Shown here one piece after another: positions 1 through 8,467 of a stretch of 64,000 nt of DNA. The DNA is from UBA7672 sp038326205 (GTDB lineage: Bacteria; Pseudomonadota; Alphaproteobacteria; Caulobacterales; Hyphomonadaceae). The translations under genes were made by a program, and so were the position numbers. Below the pieces are notes generated by a model. The model was not told where the DNA came from. It did no database searches and was given only the letters and a program-made list of their open reading frames with translations. Within the stretch, counting starts at the first letter, position 1; each line of letters begins with the position of its first letter. Where the stretch lies: positions 1-64,000 of the forward strand of contig JBBQJV010000006.1 in the NCBI GenBank assembly GCA_038326205.1. The letters run 5' to 3'.

Positions 1-3
1 GGA

Positions 4-246
4 CTACGCCGAAAAACCAACAAGCCGCCCGCCCCGCGAAAAACCAGCATCAAACGGCGCAGAAAAATAGCCGGCTGGGACCCCAACTACCTCGCCGCCG
101 TCCTCAATATCCATGCCCGTTAACGCGGATTCGAAGCCCTGCACCTCGATCGTCACGTCGAAGCGATCAATCGTCTCCTCTGCGCTCGCAGTGGCCACGA
201 ACAGCGCGGCGAGCAGCGTCAGGAAAAGGACGCCAACCGACCTCAT
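4..246 (-). pseudogene. short secreted ORF after lemA, possibly a decayed DUF2207 partner
   Basis: The 80-codon frame starts with a clean signal peptide (hydrophobic stretch then ATASAEE). It continues with ETIDRFDVTIEVQ, which resembles the start of DUF2207 membrane proteins that commonly follow lemA. After that the sequence loses any similarity I can recognise and stops at TAG 4-6, far short of the several hundred residues usual for DUF2207. It overlaps the lemA stop by ATGA, so it is translationally coupled. It is either a genuinely short secreted protein or a gene whose start survived while the rest was lost by frameshift. The sequence beyond the window edge would decide. Confidence 0.35.
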
Positions 247-803
247 GACTTCGCGAGCCCCACCTGCGGCGCCGCACGAGCGGGAGCGTCGATCTCGAAG
301 TATTCGCGCTGCGAAAAACCGATGACAGGCGCAACCATGCTGGCTGGAAAACTCTGTACGGCCGTGTTCAGTTCACGTACCGCGCCATTGTAGAAGCGCC
401 GCGCCATCTCGATCCGGTTCTCCGTCTCGACCAGCTCCTGTTGCAGGTCAGCGAAATTCCCGCTCGCCTTGAGATCGGGATAGGCCTCGGCCAGCGCGAT
501 CAGACGCGCTACCGGCTTGCCAAGCGCCGCTTCCGCCTCGGCCCGCCGCGCCGGATCCTCGCCCGCTGTTTCCGCCAGCGTCCGCTTCTCCGCAATGTCC
601 ATGAACAGATCTTGCTCGTGCGCCGCGTACGCGCCAACAACGTCGACGAAGCGGGGAATGAGGTCGGATCGGCGCTTGAGCTGGACATCAATGTCCGCCC
701 ATCCATTGTTGACCATCTGCCACCGGCTAACGAGCCGGTTGTAGATCCAGATCAATCCGCCAAGCGCGACCACTGCCACCGCGATCAAAATGTACAGAAC
801 CAT
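243..803 (-). CDS. lemA: LemA family membrane protein
   Basis: This 186-residue protein has one N-terminal membrane segment (about residues 2-22) and a helical LemA domain. The typical motifs are present: WADIDVQLKRRSDLIPRFV, a central acidic and Ala-rich helix region, and ENRIEMARRFYNGAVRELN followed by FPASMVAP. Length matches the family (about 185-200 aa). LemA proteins are anchored in the inner membrane and their role is poorly understood. The ATGA overlap with the downstream secreted ORF indicates an operon, in the position where DUF2207/TPM-type partners are usually found. Confidence 0.93.
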   Translation of the reverse strand: MVLYILIAVAVVALGGLIWIYNRLVSRWQMVNNGWADIDVQLKRRSDLIPRFVDVVGAYAAHEQDLFMDIAEKRTLAETAGEDPARRAEAEAALGKPVARLIALAEAYPDLKASGNFADLQQELVETENRIEMARRFYNGAVRELNTAVQSFPASMVAPVIGFSQREYFEIDAPARAAPQVGLAKS

Positions 804-958
804 CGTGATCCCCGCCGGTTTCAGGCAATGCGCGCCTTAGAAGCAGCACAGCCGGACCGCCCGTCAACCCAGCCACCTTTTCAGCGCACTTTCGTCGGTC
901 GGCCTTGCGGCGCACCGTCCCTTGCTCCACCAGTTTATCCGTTAGCCAGAGTCCTCCC

Positions 959-1618
959 ATGTCCGACGGTGTTTTTGCCTCCATTTTTGACCTCGACGGC
1001 GTGCTGACCTCCACCTCGGTCCGGCATGAACAGTCCTGGGCGGACGCGGCAATCCGTTTCGGCGTTCCAGTGTCCGAGGCCGCCCTCCACGCCACCCGCA
1101 GCATCCCCCGCGCCTCGGCCCTCTCCGCCCTGCTGGATCACGCCGGCGCCACCATGGCCACCGCCGAGCGCGAAGCCCTGATGGCCTTCAAGAATGAGCG
1201 CTACCACCAGCTGATCGAGCGCCTACAGCCAACCGACGCCTTCCCCGGCGCCCACACTACGTTGGCGCGCTGTCGCCAGCTCGGCCTGCGGGTCGGCATC
1301 GCCTCGGCCAGCATGAATGCAGCGCTTGTGCTGGAACGAATCGGCCTGCAGGCGCTGGTCGATTTCGTCGCCGATCCCGGTAGGGCCGCACCCAAGCCAA
1401 GCGGCGAAATCTACGCCCAAGCCTGCGCCGCCCTCGGCGCTGCTCCGAGCCACGCCGTCTGCATCGAAGACGGCGCGCCAATGATCGCCAACCTCCGGGC
1501 CGCGACCATGTACACAATCGGCATCGGCGAAACCCTGCTCGGCGCCGACGAACAATTCACCGCCGTCTCGGAATGGAATATCGAAGCAACCCTCGCGCGC
1601 CTGAAATCGCGCGGGTAG
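959..1618 (+). CDS. HAD superfamily phosphatase, beta-phosphoglucomutase-like
   Basis: The protein has 219 residues from the ATG at 959. This start puts FDLDGVL (nucleophile D11, acid/base D13) close to the N-terminus as in the family; an in-frame ATG at 905 would add an unlikely Ser/Pro-rich leader. Motif II is IASAS, the motif III lysine lies in AAPKPSGEIY, and motif IV is CIEDGAP. This is the HAD-IA layout of beta-phosphoglucomutase and 2-deoxyglucose-6-phosphate type phosphatases, with a helical cap between motifs I and II. The substrate cannot be told from sequence. The gene stands alone, divergent from lemA, with a weak ribosome-binding site. Confidence 0.85.
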   Translation: MSDGVFASIFDLDGVLTSTSVRHEQSWADAAIRFGVPVSEAALHATRSIPRASALSALLDHAGATMATAEREALMAFKNERYHQLIERLQPTDAFPGAHTTLARCRQLGLRVGIASASMNAALVLERIGLQALVDFVADPGRAAPKPSGEIYAQACAALGAAPSHAVCIEDGAPMIANLRAATMYTIGIGETLLGADEQFTAVSEWNIEATLARLKSRG

Positions 1619-2033
1619 CTGTCGGATCGCCGGGTGCCTGCCGGCAGTTGCTCCGCAGCAGCCATCAACACCAAACCGCAAACTGGAAACGTGTCTTCGA
1701 CACGCTTCCATGCCGTCACCAACCCGACCTATCCGCCGAAGCTACACACCTGGTTCCCGACCCGACTCCCGCAATCTCAACGCGCTAAGCGTCCCAAAAA
1801 GCCATTCCACAATATCGCGATCCTACACTTGTCCCTCCGTGCGATACTGCCTTCATCCATCTCGCAGGAGGGCGGTCGCGCGACTGTTCAACGGCGTGGG
1901 GTTGATGCAGGGAGCGTGAAGATACCAACGGAATGCGATCATTAAATCATGGTGTGACCGTCAACGCGGGAGAACGCAGACACTTCGGGACCAGGATCCG
2001 ATTCAACCCCGGCATGCTCTGAAGGCGAGCGTC
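1619..2033. other. intergenic stretch without recognisable gene
   Basis: This is the first part of a 700-bp gap between the HAD phosphatase and the 3' end of rlmE. The open frames here have no recognisable domain, no convincing ribosome-binding site and atypical composition (Ser/Arg/Pro-rich in several frames). I see no tRNA, insertion sequence or terminator with a T-tract. Confidence 0.5.
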
Positions 2034-2319
2034 TCGCGGACCATGGCTGAACATCCATGGCCTGCACGCCGGTGGGACAGGAGATTGGACGGGTCAAAGA
2101 CCCCTGAGGCGAGGCTGCCGCACAACACCTGCAGGGGACGCGGGATCTCGCGTTTTCCTTTTCTACCGGTAGACCCAGCAATGACGTTGCCCAAATCACT
2201 CGGGGCATCCCGCGTCCCCGGGCCCTCCATCTATTTGGAGACCCGCCTGCCTCCCGAAGCCGATGGCGTAGGGAGGGAACGACAGCATCACGGACGGCGT
2301 AGCCGGTCCGAATGCGGCA
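2034..2319. ncRNA. candidate structured RNA region with many stem-loops, strand unknown
   Basis: About 280 non-coding bases carry at least seven good inverted repeats: CCATGG 2041-2046/2055-2060; GGGTC-AAA-GACCC 2091-2103; a 13-bp stem 2134-2146/2207-2219 (GGGGACGCGGGAT with its exact complement) enclosing the palindrome CTACCGGTAG at 2163-2172; CTCCA/TGGAG 2225-2240; CCTCCC/GGGAGG 2250-2276 with an inner GCC-GAT-GGC; and CGGACGGC-GTA-GCCgGTCCG 2291-2310. The density is unusual for this genome. I compared it from memory with RNase P RNA, tmRNA, SRP RNA and 6S RNA and found none of their conserved cores. It could be an unknown ncRNA or a decayed repeat element. Confidence 0.35.
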
Positions 2320-3045
2320 TCACGCCCTGCCCTTGAAGCCTCGCGCGATCACGAATGTTTCGGGGCTCTCCGGACGGCTCGCCGGCGGCTTCCAGTGGCG
2401 GACGTCCGTGAAGTTGGTCTTCAGGAGTTCAAGTAGAGAGCCTTGCGCGCCGCCCTGAAAGACTTTCGCGATGAACGTGCCGTTCTTCACGAGATTCTCG
2501 ATCGCAAAGTTCGCTGCGAACTCGGCGAGGCCCACCGTGCGCATATGGTCGGTCTGCTTGTGACCTACCGTATTGGCGGCCATGTCGGATAGGATCAGCG
2601 TTGGCGTATCACCGAGTGCAGCAAGCAGCTTCTCGGTCATGCCCGGCTCGGCGATATCGGCCATGAAAATGGTAGCGTTGCCGATCGGATCCACGGGCAG
2701 GAGATCAATGCCGACGACGCGCGCAGCGCCCATCTCCTCGACCACCTGTAGCCAGCCACCCGGCGCGCTGCCAAGGTCGACAACGCGGGCGCCCTTCTTG
2801 AGAATTTTGAACTTCTCGTCGATCTGCTTGAGCTTGTACGCCGCCCGTGCCCGATACCCCGCTTCCTGCGCAAGGCGCACATAGGGATCGCGCAACTGAC
2901 GGTCGACCCAGTCGCGGGAAGATTTGGAGAGCGTCTTCTTGCGCACCTTCTCCTTCTTCTGCGTCGTGCGCGCCCCCACCTGCGGCCGCGTATCTACCGG
3001 CGCCTTCCAGCGACGACGGCCCTTGCTATCTTCCTCGACGGTCAT
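2320..3045 (-). CDS. rlmE: 23S rRNA (uridine-2'-O)-methyltransferase RlmE (FtsJ/RrmJ)
   Basis: RlmE uses S-adenosylmethionine to methylate the ribose of U2552 in the 23S A-loop during late 50S assembly. The 241 residues carry the FtsJ fold with its K-D-K-E tetrad: K71 in RAAYKLKQI, the Asp in ILSDMAANTVG, the Lys in FIAKVFQGG and the Glu in SRPESPETF. The SAM site is VVDLGSAPGGWLQ. A basic N-terminal extension of about 40 residues, rich in Lys and Arg, is longer than in E. coli and common in alphaproteobacteria. The start overlaps the ppx stop by ATGA, so the two are translationally coupled. Confidence 0.96.
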   Translation of the reverse strand: MTVEEDSKGRRRWKAPVDTRPQVGARTTQKKEKVRKKTLSKSSRDWVDRQLRDPYVRLAQEAGYRARAAYKLKQIDEKFKILKKGARVVDLGSAPGGWLQVVEEMGAARVVGIDLLPVDPIGNATIFMADIAEPGMTEKLLAALGDTPTLILSDMAANTVGHKQTDHMRTVGLAEFAANFAIENLVKNGTFIAKVFQGGAQGSLLELLKTNFTDVRHWKPPASRPESPETFVIARGFKGRA

Positions 3046-4157
3046 TCGGGAGTTCCTCGCGGTACTGCAGCGGCGGGTCGGCGAGAACGCTGTCCGCCAT
3101 TGCGACGGCCGCCCGGATTGCGCGCGGGATCCGATGGGCCGTGCATCATGGAAAGAAGTATGCCTTCGCGTAGACCACGATCACCAACACGGACACGGTT
3201 TGATGGCCAGATCTGGAAAACGGCGTCGAGAATGGCGAGGCCGGGGAGCATCAGTTCGGAGCGGCCATCGGCCAGACACCTTTCCATTGCGCGCTGCTCC
3301 GGCGTCGCATCCGACAGGCGCTTCATCGTCGCGCCAAGTTCGACGCTGTCGACCCACGCCCCGTCAACAACAGAGCGGATATACCGATCGAGACCGAGAT
3401 GAACCGCAACAAGACTCGTGACTGTCCCCGAATTGCCGATGAGCTGACCGCGCCCGGCGCGAAACAGCGGGCCGAAGCGCGTCGCAGCGTCGTTGGCGCG
3501 CATCATGGTGGTCACATGATCGACCATCTGCCCGTAGCGATTATCGCCCAAGATGCTCTCGCTCAACGTGACGACGCCGACTGGGAAAGATGCCCAGCCA
3601 AGAATAGGCGGCCGCGTCGTGCAGCCTTTGACCCCACGCGCCGTTGCAGACTTGGCGTCGATCCACGAAAGTTCCGTCGAGCCGCCGCCAATGTCGATCA
3701 CCAGCGCAAAGTCATAGGCGGGGTCAACGAGATCGAGCGACCCGAGAAGCGCAAACTTCGCTTCCTCCTTCGGCGAGATGGTCTCAATCGGCAGGCCGAC
3801 CTGACGACGCACTTCGCTGACAAATGCCCGGCCATTGCTGGCCGCGCGACAGGCCTGCGTGGCGATGAAGCGCGACTGCACCGGTCGGTGCTTCTTCACC
3901 TTGTCGGAACACTTTTTCAGCGCATCGATGGCCCGCCGCATCGCCTCTTCAGAAAGTTGGCCGGTCGCGGCAAGCCCTTCGCCGAGGGCTACTATCTGCG
4001 AAAACGAGTCGACAACGCGCAGTCCGCCCGACGCCGTTCGTTCGGCGACAAGCAGTCTGCAATTGTTCGTTCCGAGGTCCAGCGCGGCGTAGGTACGGGA
4101 TGCGCCGCCGGACCGGCCCGTCGCCTTTCCGCGACGGGAACGGGGTGGCTTCGCCAT
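3042..4157 (-). CDS. Ppx/GppA family exopolyphosphatase or pppGpp phosphatase
   Basis: A 371-residue ASKHA-fold phosphatase. The glycine-rich phosphate loops are YAALDLGTNNCRLLV near residue 23, LVIDIGGGSTELSWI in the middle and IGNSGTVTSL later, as in Ppx/GppA. I chose ATG 4157 (MAKPPRSRRGK), which gives a short basic leader before the domain; the frame stays open further upstream only across the start of hspQ on the other strand. Members hydrolyse inorganic polyphosphate or pppGpp, and the sequence does not say which. It shares an operon with rlmE (ATGA overlap), a recurrent alphaproteobacterial pairing. Confidence 0.92.
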   Translation of the reverse strand: MAKPPRSRRGKATGRSGGASRTYAALDLGTNNCRLLVAERTASGGLRVVDSFSQIVALGEGLAATGQLSEEAMRRAIDALKKCSDKVKKHRPVQSRFIATQACRAASNGRAFVSEVRRQVGLPIETISPKEEAKFALLGSLDLVDPAYDFALVIDIGGGSTELSWIDAKSATARGVKGCTTRPPILGWASFPVGVVTLSESILGDNRYGQMVDHVTTMMRANDAATRFGPLFRAGRGQLIGNSGTVTSLVAVHLGLDRYIRSVVDGAWVDSVELGATMKRLSDATPEQRAMERCLADGRSELMLPGLAILDAVFQIWPSNRVRVGDRGLREGILLSMMHGPSDPARNPGGRRNGGQRSRRPAAAVPRGTPE

Positions 4158-4374
4158 AGAGTGATCCGTGATCTTGTTGCGACAGGCATAGCCCCATCCG
4201 CAGGCAATGGCACGCCTCATCCTTTGTTTACTGTCATGTCCTGTTGCCGGGCCAGTTTTACTGCGCCAAATGAGGTCCAGGTGCTGGCGAGGCGGGGCGC
4301 GGTCTGTTTCCGCGAACGAGAATCGCTTGCAGCTGCTGGGAAATACGCGGGCAAGCATCTCCAGGGGCGCCGTG

Positions 4375-4710
4375 ATGATGGAATTCAACAAAGCCGCCAA
4401 GTTTGGCATCGGGCAGCAAGTGCGGCATCGCATCTTCCCGTTCAGGGGGATCATCTTCGACGTGGACCCCAGGTTCGCGAATACCGACGAATGGTGGGAG
4501 TCGATTCCCGAAGAAATCCGCCCGGTCAAAGACCAGCCATTTTATCACCTGCTCGCCGAGAACGCGAGCTCGTACTACGTGGCTTACGTCTCCGAGCAGA
4601 ACCTGCTGATGGACGACACGCCCGAGCCCGTGAATCATCCGCAGATCCCGGAAATGTTCGAGATAGACGATCACGGCATGTATCGCATCCGGACCACACA
4701 CGCACACTGA
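4375..4710 (+). CDS. hspQ: heat shock protein HspQ (hemimethylated-DNA-binding YccV domain)
   Basis: From ATG 4375 (a second ATG follows directly) the product has 111 residues, the family length, and begins MMEFNKAAKFGIGQQVRHR. Conserved HspQ features include GIIFDVDPRFANTDEWW, DQPFYHLLAEN and YVAYVSEQNLL. The start has a good Shine-Dalgarno (AGGGGC) about 8 bases upstream; the in-frame ATG at 4207 would add an unrelated 56-residue leader. In E. coli HspQ is a heat-shock protein that acts on DnaA stability and is a Lon substrate and regulator. It is divergent from ppx and lies 59 bases upstream of phhA on the same strand. Confidence 0.92.
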   Translation: MMEFNKAAKFGIGQQVRHRIFPFRGIIFDVDPRFANTDEWWESIPEEIRPVKDQPFYHLLAENASSYYVAYVSEQNLLMDDTPEPVNHPQIPEMFEIDDHGMYRIRTTHAH

Positions 4711-4769
4711 TCCGCGGACACGTGACGCCCAGACGTGACGGAAGCTGCGGCGCGCCCTACATTCAGCGC

Positions 4770-5621
4770 ATGAGCAACCACATCACAGTGCGGGACGATG
4801 ATTATGTCATCGACCAGAACTGGGCCGGATACACGCCGGACGAGCACGCCATCTGGGATTTCCTTTACCAGCGTCAGCGCGATCTCCTCCAGGATCGCGC
4901 CGACCCTGCCATGCTGCGCGGCCTTGAAGCCCTTGATCTCAATCGCGGCGGCATACCTGACTTCGCGCGTATCAACGTCGAGCTGAAGGCGCGCACGGGT
5001 TTCGAGGTGGTGGCTGTGCCGGGGCTGGTCCCGGACGAGGTATTCTTCACCCACCTCGCCAACCGCCGATTCCCCTCCGGCCAGTTCATCCGCGCGCGCG
5101 CGCAGCTCGACTACCTGCAGGAGCCGGACATCTTCCACGATCTGTTCGGCCACGTGCCGTTGCTGACCGATCCGGTATTCGCCGACTACATGGAAGCCTA
5201 TGGCAAGGGCGGCTTGCGCGCGATCAAGTTCGGACGGTTGAAGAACCTAGCCGCACTCTACTGGTTCACGGTGGAGTTCGGCCTGATCGAAACGCCGAAG
5301 GGCATCCGCATCTACGGGGCGGGAATATCCTCCTCGAAGGACGAATCAATCTTCGCGCTGGATGATCCCTCCCCCAACCGCCTCCGCTTCGACCTGGAGC
5401 GCGTGATGCGCACGAGCTATCGGATCGACGACTTCCAGCAGACCTATTTCGTCATCAGCTCCTATGACGAGTTGTTCCGCGCGACTGTCGATACGGACTT
5501 CGCCCCACTTTATGAGCGACTTGGCGATGGGGTGGACCATGGCGCGCATGCGGTGCTGCTAGCGGACGCCGTTATCGCGCGGGGGACGCAGGCCTACTTC
5601 AAGGCGAAAACAGGCGGTTGA
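4770..5621 (+). CDS. phhA: phenylalanine 4-hydroxylase
   Basis: Iron- and pterin-dependent hydroxylase converting phenylalanine to tyrosine. The 283-residue catalytic domain shows the iron facial triad: two histidines in DIFHDLFGHVPLLTD and a glutamate in YWFTVEFGLIE. The length is that of bacterial single-domain enzymes without an ACT regulatory domain. The start is ATG 4770 (MSNHITVRDD). The same frame stays open for hundreds of codons upstream, but that part runs antisense to ppx and is not coding. No pterin-4a-carbinolamine dehydratase or Lrp-type regulator is adjacent. Confidence 0.95.
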   Translation: MSNHITVRDDDYVIDQNWAGYTPDEHAIWDFLYQRQRDLLQDRADPAMLRGLEALDLNRGGIPDFARINVELKARTGFEVVAVPGLVPDEVFFTHLANRRFPSGQFIRARAQLDYLQEPDIFHDLFGHVPLLTDPVFADYMEAYGKGGLRAIKFGRLKNLAALYWFTVEFGLIETPKGIRIYGAGISSSKDESIFALDDPSPNRLRFDLERVMRTSYRIDDFQQTYFVISSYDELFRATVDTDFAPLYERLGDGVDHGAHAVLLADAVIARGTQAYFKAKTGG

Positions 5622-5672
5622 TCCACCCCGGACCCCCCTGCGTAGACAGTTGGTCACCAAACCGGCCTGTGA

Positions 5673-7130
5673 GTGTTTTTGCCCAATCGCCCCGCCATTT
5701 TCTGGTTTCGAGACGATCTGCGGCTGGCGGATAATCCTGGCCTGGCCGCTGCTTGTGCGAGCGGTCGACCGGTTACTCTTCTCTATGTGCTGGATGAGGA
5801 GAGCCGCGAATCGCGCGCGCCGGGCGCTGCAACGCGGTGGTGGCTGGACAAGTCACTGCGGGCTCTGGCCGAGCGGATTAGCACGAAGGGCAGCCGGCTT
5901 GTGCTGCGCAAAGGCGGCGCGGAAGAGGTGCTGGCCGACGTGGTCAAGGAGACCGGCGCTGAGGCTGTCTACTGGAACCGCCGCTATGGTCCTGCCCGCA
6001 AGATCGACGAGCGGATCAAGGCGACACTCAAGGCGGCCCGCATTGCAGTCGAGAGCTTCAACGGATCACTGCTGACCGAACCGTTCGCGATCAAGACAGG
6101 GACGGGCGGCGATTTCAAGGTGTTCACGCCGTTCTGGAAAGCGATGCAGGCCAGCCTCGTCATCGGCGCAGCGGTATCAGAACCAAGAACGATCGCCTCC
6201 GGCCAGAAGATCGCATCAGACGATATCGACGACTGGGGCCTGCATCCCTCGAAGCCCGACTGGTCAGCTGGCATGGCGGACATGTGGACGCCGGGCGAGA
6301 TGGGCGCACGCAAGCGGCTCCGCGAATTCCTGAAGTCAGGCATTGTAGGCTATGCCGAAGGACGTGACCGTCCCGACCGTGACAACACGTCCCGGCTTTC
6401 GCCCTATCTCCATTTCGGCGAGATCAGCCCGCATCAGGCATGGCGCGCTGCAACGCACGCGATGGAAGCTGGCGAGGCCCCTGCACGCGATGTACAGAAA
6501 TTTCTGTCGGAAATCGCCTGGCGTGATTTCTCCCATCACCTCCTCTACCACGACCCCCAGATGGGGCGGCTGAGCTGGCGACGGCAGTTCGATACGATCG
6601 AATGGCGCAAGGGATCGAAAGCCGAACTCCACGCTTGGAAGTGCGGACAGACCGGCTACCCCATCGTCGATGCCGGCATGCGGCAGCTATGGGCGACCGG
6701 ATGGATGCACAATCGGGTCCGCATGATCGTCGCCTCTTTCTTCGCCAAAGACTTGCTGGTTCACTGGCGCCGCGGCGAGGAATGGTTCTGGGACACGCTG
6801 GTCGATGCGGACGAAGCTAACAACGCCAATGGCTGGCAGTGGACGGCGGGAACCGGCGCCGACGCCGCCCCCTATTTCCGCGTGTTCAATCCGGTGCTAC
6901 AGGGCGAAAAGTTCGATCCTGAGGGTGACTATGTCCGGACCTGGCTACCGGAGCTGCGCGAAATGCCCGCCAAGTGGGTCCATCAGCCATGGGCAGCTCC
7001 CGCTGCCGTTCTAGATGAAGCGGGAGTGGTGCTCTCCAAGACTTACCCCGAACCGATCATCGACCATGACCTTGCACGCAAGCGCGCGCTGGAAACCTAC
7101 AAGCTCTCAAGCCAGGAAACTCGGGCATGA
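5673..7130 (+). CDS. phrB: deoxyribodipyrimidine photolyase (CPD photolyase family)
   Basis: Light-dependent repair of UV-induced pyrimidine dimers. The 485-residue protein has an N-terminal antenna domain (IFWFRDDLRLADNPGL) and a C-terminal FAD-binding helical domain with RLSPYLHFGEISPHQ, EIAWRDFSHHLLYH, GYPIVDAGMRQLWATGWMHNRVRM and WQWTAGTGADAAPYFRVFNP, all typical of class I photolyases. It starts with GTG at 5673, because the in-frame FLPNRPAIFWF must be near the N-terminus. It is the first gene of a four-gene unit; its stop overlaps the next start by ATGA. A stress sigma factor could drive the operon, but I did not find a promoter by eye. Confidence 0.95.
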   Translation: MFLPNRPAIFWFRDDLRLADNPGLAAACASGRPVTLLYVLDEESRESRAPGAATRWWLDKSLRALAERISTKGSRLVLRKGGAEEVLADVVKETGAEAVYWNRRYGPARKIDERIKATLKAARIAVESFNGSLLTEPFAIKTGTGGDFKVFTPFWKAMQASLVIGAAVSEPRTIASGQKIASDDIDDWGLHPSKPDWSAGMADMWTPGEMGARKRLREFLKSGIVGYAEGRDRPDRDNTSRLSPYLHFGEISPHQAWRAATHAMEAGEAPARDVQKFLSEIAWRDFSHHLLYHDPQMGRLSWRRQFDTIEWRKGSKAELHAWKCGQTGYPIVDAGMRQLWATGWMHNRVRMIVASFFAKDLLVHWRRGEEWFWDTLVDADEANNANGWQWTAGTGADAAPYFRVFNPVLQGEKFDPEGDYVRTWLPELREMPAKWVHQPWAAPAAVLDEAGVVLSKTYPEPIIDHDLARKRALETYKLSSQETRA

Positions 7131-8467
7131 TACCTCGTCGCAAGCGCATTGCGGTTATCGGCGGCGGCGTCACCGGCCTTGGCGCCGCGTGGGCTCTGCG
7201 TGAAACTGCCGATGTGGTGATCTATGAAAAAGCGGAGCGCTTTGGCGGGCACGCCTGGACCGTGAACATTGAGCACACTGGTACGCCGATGGCGGTGGAT
7301 ATCGGCTTCATCTGCTTTAATCGCCCGAACTACCCTAACTTTACAGCCCTACTGAAGCATCTCGATGCGCCGACGGTGTGGACCGACATGGCGTTCTCGG
7401 TTTCTGACCCCAACGGCTATGAGTGGTCGTCGGACCCTTGGGGCCTGTTTGCCTGGAAGCGCAACGCGCTCGACAAGCAGTTCCGCGGAATGATCGGCGA
7501 GATCCTAGATTTCAACAAAGTGGCGCGCGCCGAACTGAAGAGCGGTCGTGTTTCAGACATGACGCTCGGTGACTGGCTGGATTCGCATGGCTATTCGCAA
7601 CTGTTCCGCGACGCATACCTGATGCCGATGAGCGCGGCGATCTGGTCGACGCCCGAGAAAATGGTGCCGGATTATCCGATCGACAGCTTCCTCCGCTTCT
7701 TCGACAACCACAAGCTGATGCACACGGTTCGACCGATCTGGCGGACCGTCAAAGGCGGCAGCCGCGCTTACGTCGGCAAGCTGCTGGAACAGCTGAAGCC
7801 GACGCTGCGACCGGCGACAGATATCAAGACAGTTCGCCCCGGCGCGCCGGGCAAGACGCAGGTGATCGAGCGCGACGGCAAGATGGAAACATTCGACGCA
7901 GTGATTTTCGCAAGTCATGCGGATGCCTCGCGCAGCCTGCTGGATGCCTCTTACGAAGATCAGCGGCTGGCGCTCGGCTCTCTGCACTTTTCGCAGAACG
8001 TCGCTTACCTCCATCACGACACATCACTGATGCCCGCGCGGAAGATGGCGTGGGCGTCGTGGAACGTGGCCAAGGGCGATGATCACAAGGTGTGCGTCAC
8101 CTACTGGATGAACCGGCTGCAGCACCTCGACAAATCAAAGCCCGTGTTCGTGACGCTGAACCCGGTGAAGGATCCGGCGCGAGACAAGACGTTCGGCGTC
8201 TATGAGTTCGACCACCCGATGTACGACACCGCCTCCGCCGCCGCCCGCCGCGCCGTTCAGCGCGTACAAGGCAAGGACGGGCTTTACTTCGCCGGCGCGT
8301 GGCTGGGCGATGGCTTCCATGAGGCTGGCTTGCGTACGGGGCTGGAAGCAGCGCTTGCGCTGGGCGGACGCGTCCCGTGGCAGGTGACGACGGAGCAGAC
8401 GCATGCGCCCGCCCATTGGCAGCCCGCGCGTTCAGCCATGGTCCAGCTTGAAGCGGCGCAGACATGA
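7127..8467 (+). CDS. FAD-dependent amine-oxidase-like oxidoreductase
   Basis: The 446 residues begin with a Rossmann dinucleotide site (IAVIGGGVTGLGAAWAL) followed by YEKAERFGGHAWTV. They end with an FAD-contact segment, LYFAGAWLGDGFHEAGLRTG, as in the NAD(P)-binding/amine oxidase family. Proteins of this kind typically sit beside DUF1365 and Cfa-like methyltransferase genes, and the arrangement here (ATGA overlaps on both sides) is the same. The likely role is oxidation or desaturation of an acyl chain or membrane lipid, inferred from context. The true substrate is unknown. Confidence 0.88.
   Translation: MIPRRKRIAVIGGGVTGLGAAWALRETADVVIYEKAERFGGHAWTVNIEHTGTPMAVDIGFICFNRPNYPNFTALLKHLDAPTVWTDMAFSVSDPNGYEWSSDPWGLFAWKRNALDKQFRGMIGEILDFNKVARAELKSGRVSDMTLGDWLDSHGYSQLFRDAYLMPMSAAIWSTPEKMVPDYPIDSFLRFFDNHKLMHTVRPIWRTVKGGSRAYVGKLLEQLKPTLRPATDIKTVRPGAPGKTQVIERDGKMETFDAVIFASHADASRSLLDASYEDQRLALGSLHFSQNVAYLHHDTSLMPARKMAWASWNVAKGDDHKVCVTYWMNRLQHLDKSKPVFVTLNPVKDPARDKTFGVYEFDHPMYDTASAAARRAVQRVQGKDGLYFAGAWLGDGFHEAGLRTGLEAALALGGRVPWQVTTEQTHAPAHWQPARSAMVQLEAAQT

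Noticed and set aside
2034..2319. RNase P RNA, tmRNA, SRP RNA or 6S RNA
   Set aside because: None of the conserved core motifs I remember (such as the P4-region GAAAGTCCGGGC, an encoded T-loop with CCA, or the SRP GNAR core) is visible on either strand.
3399..4769. Very long open frame continuous with phhA
   Set aside because: It lies antisense to ppx and through hspQ in another frame, has a biased high-Arg composition and no family match; phhA starts at 4770.
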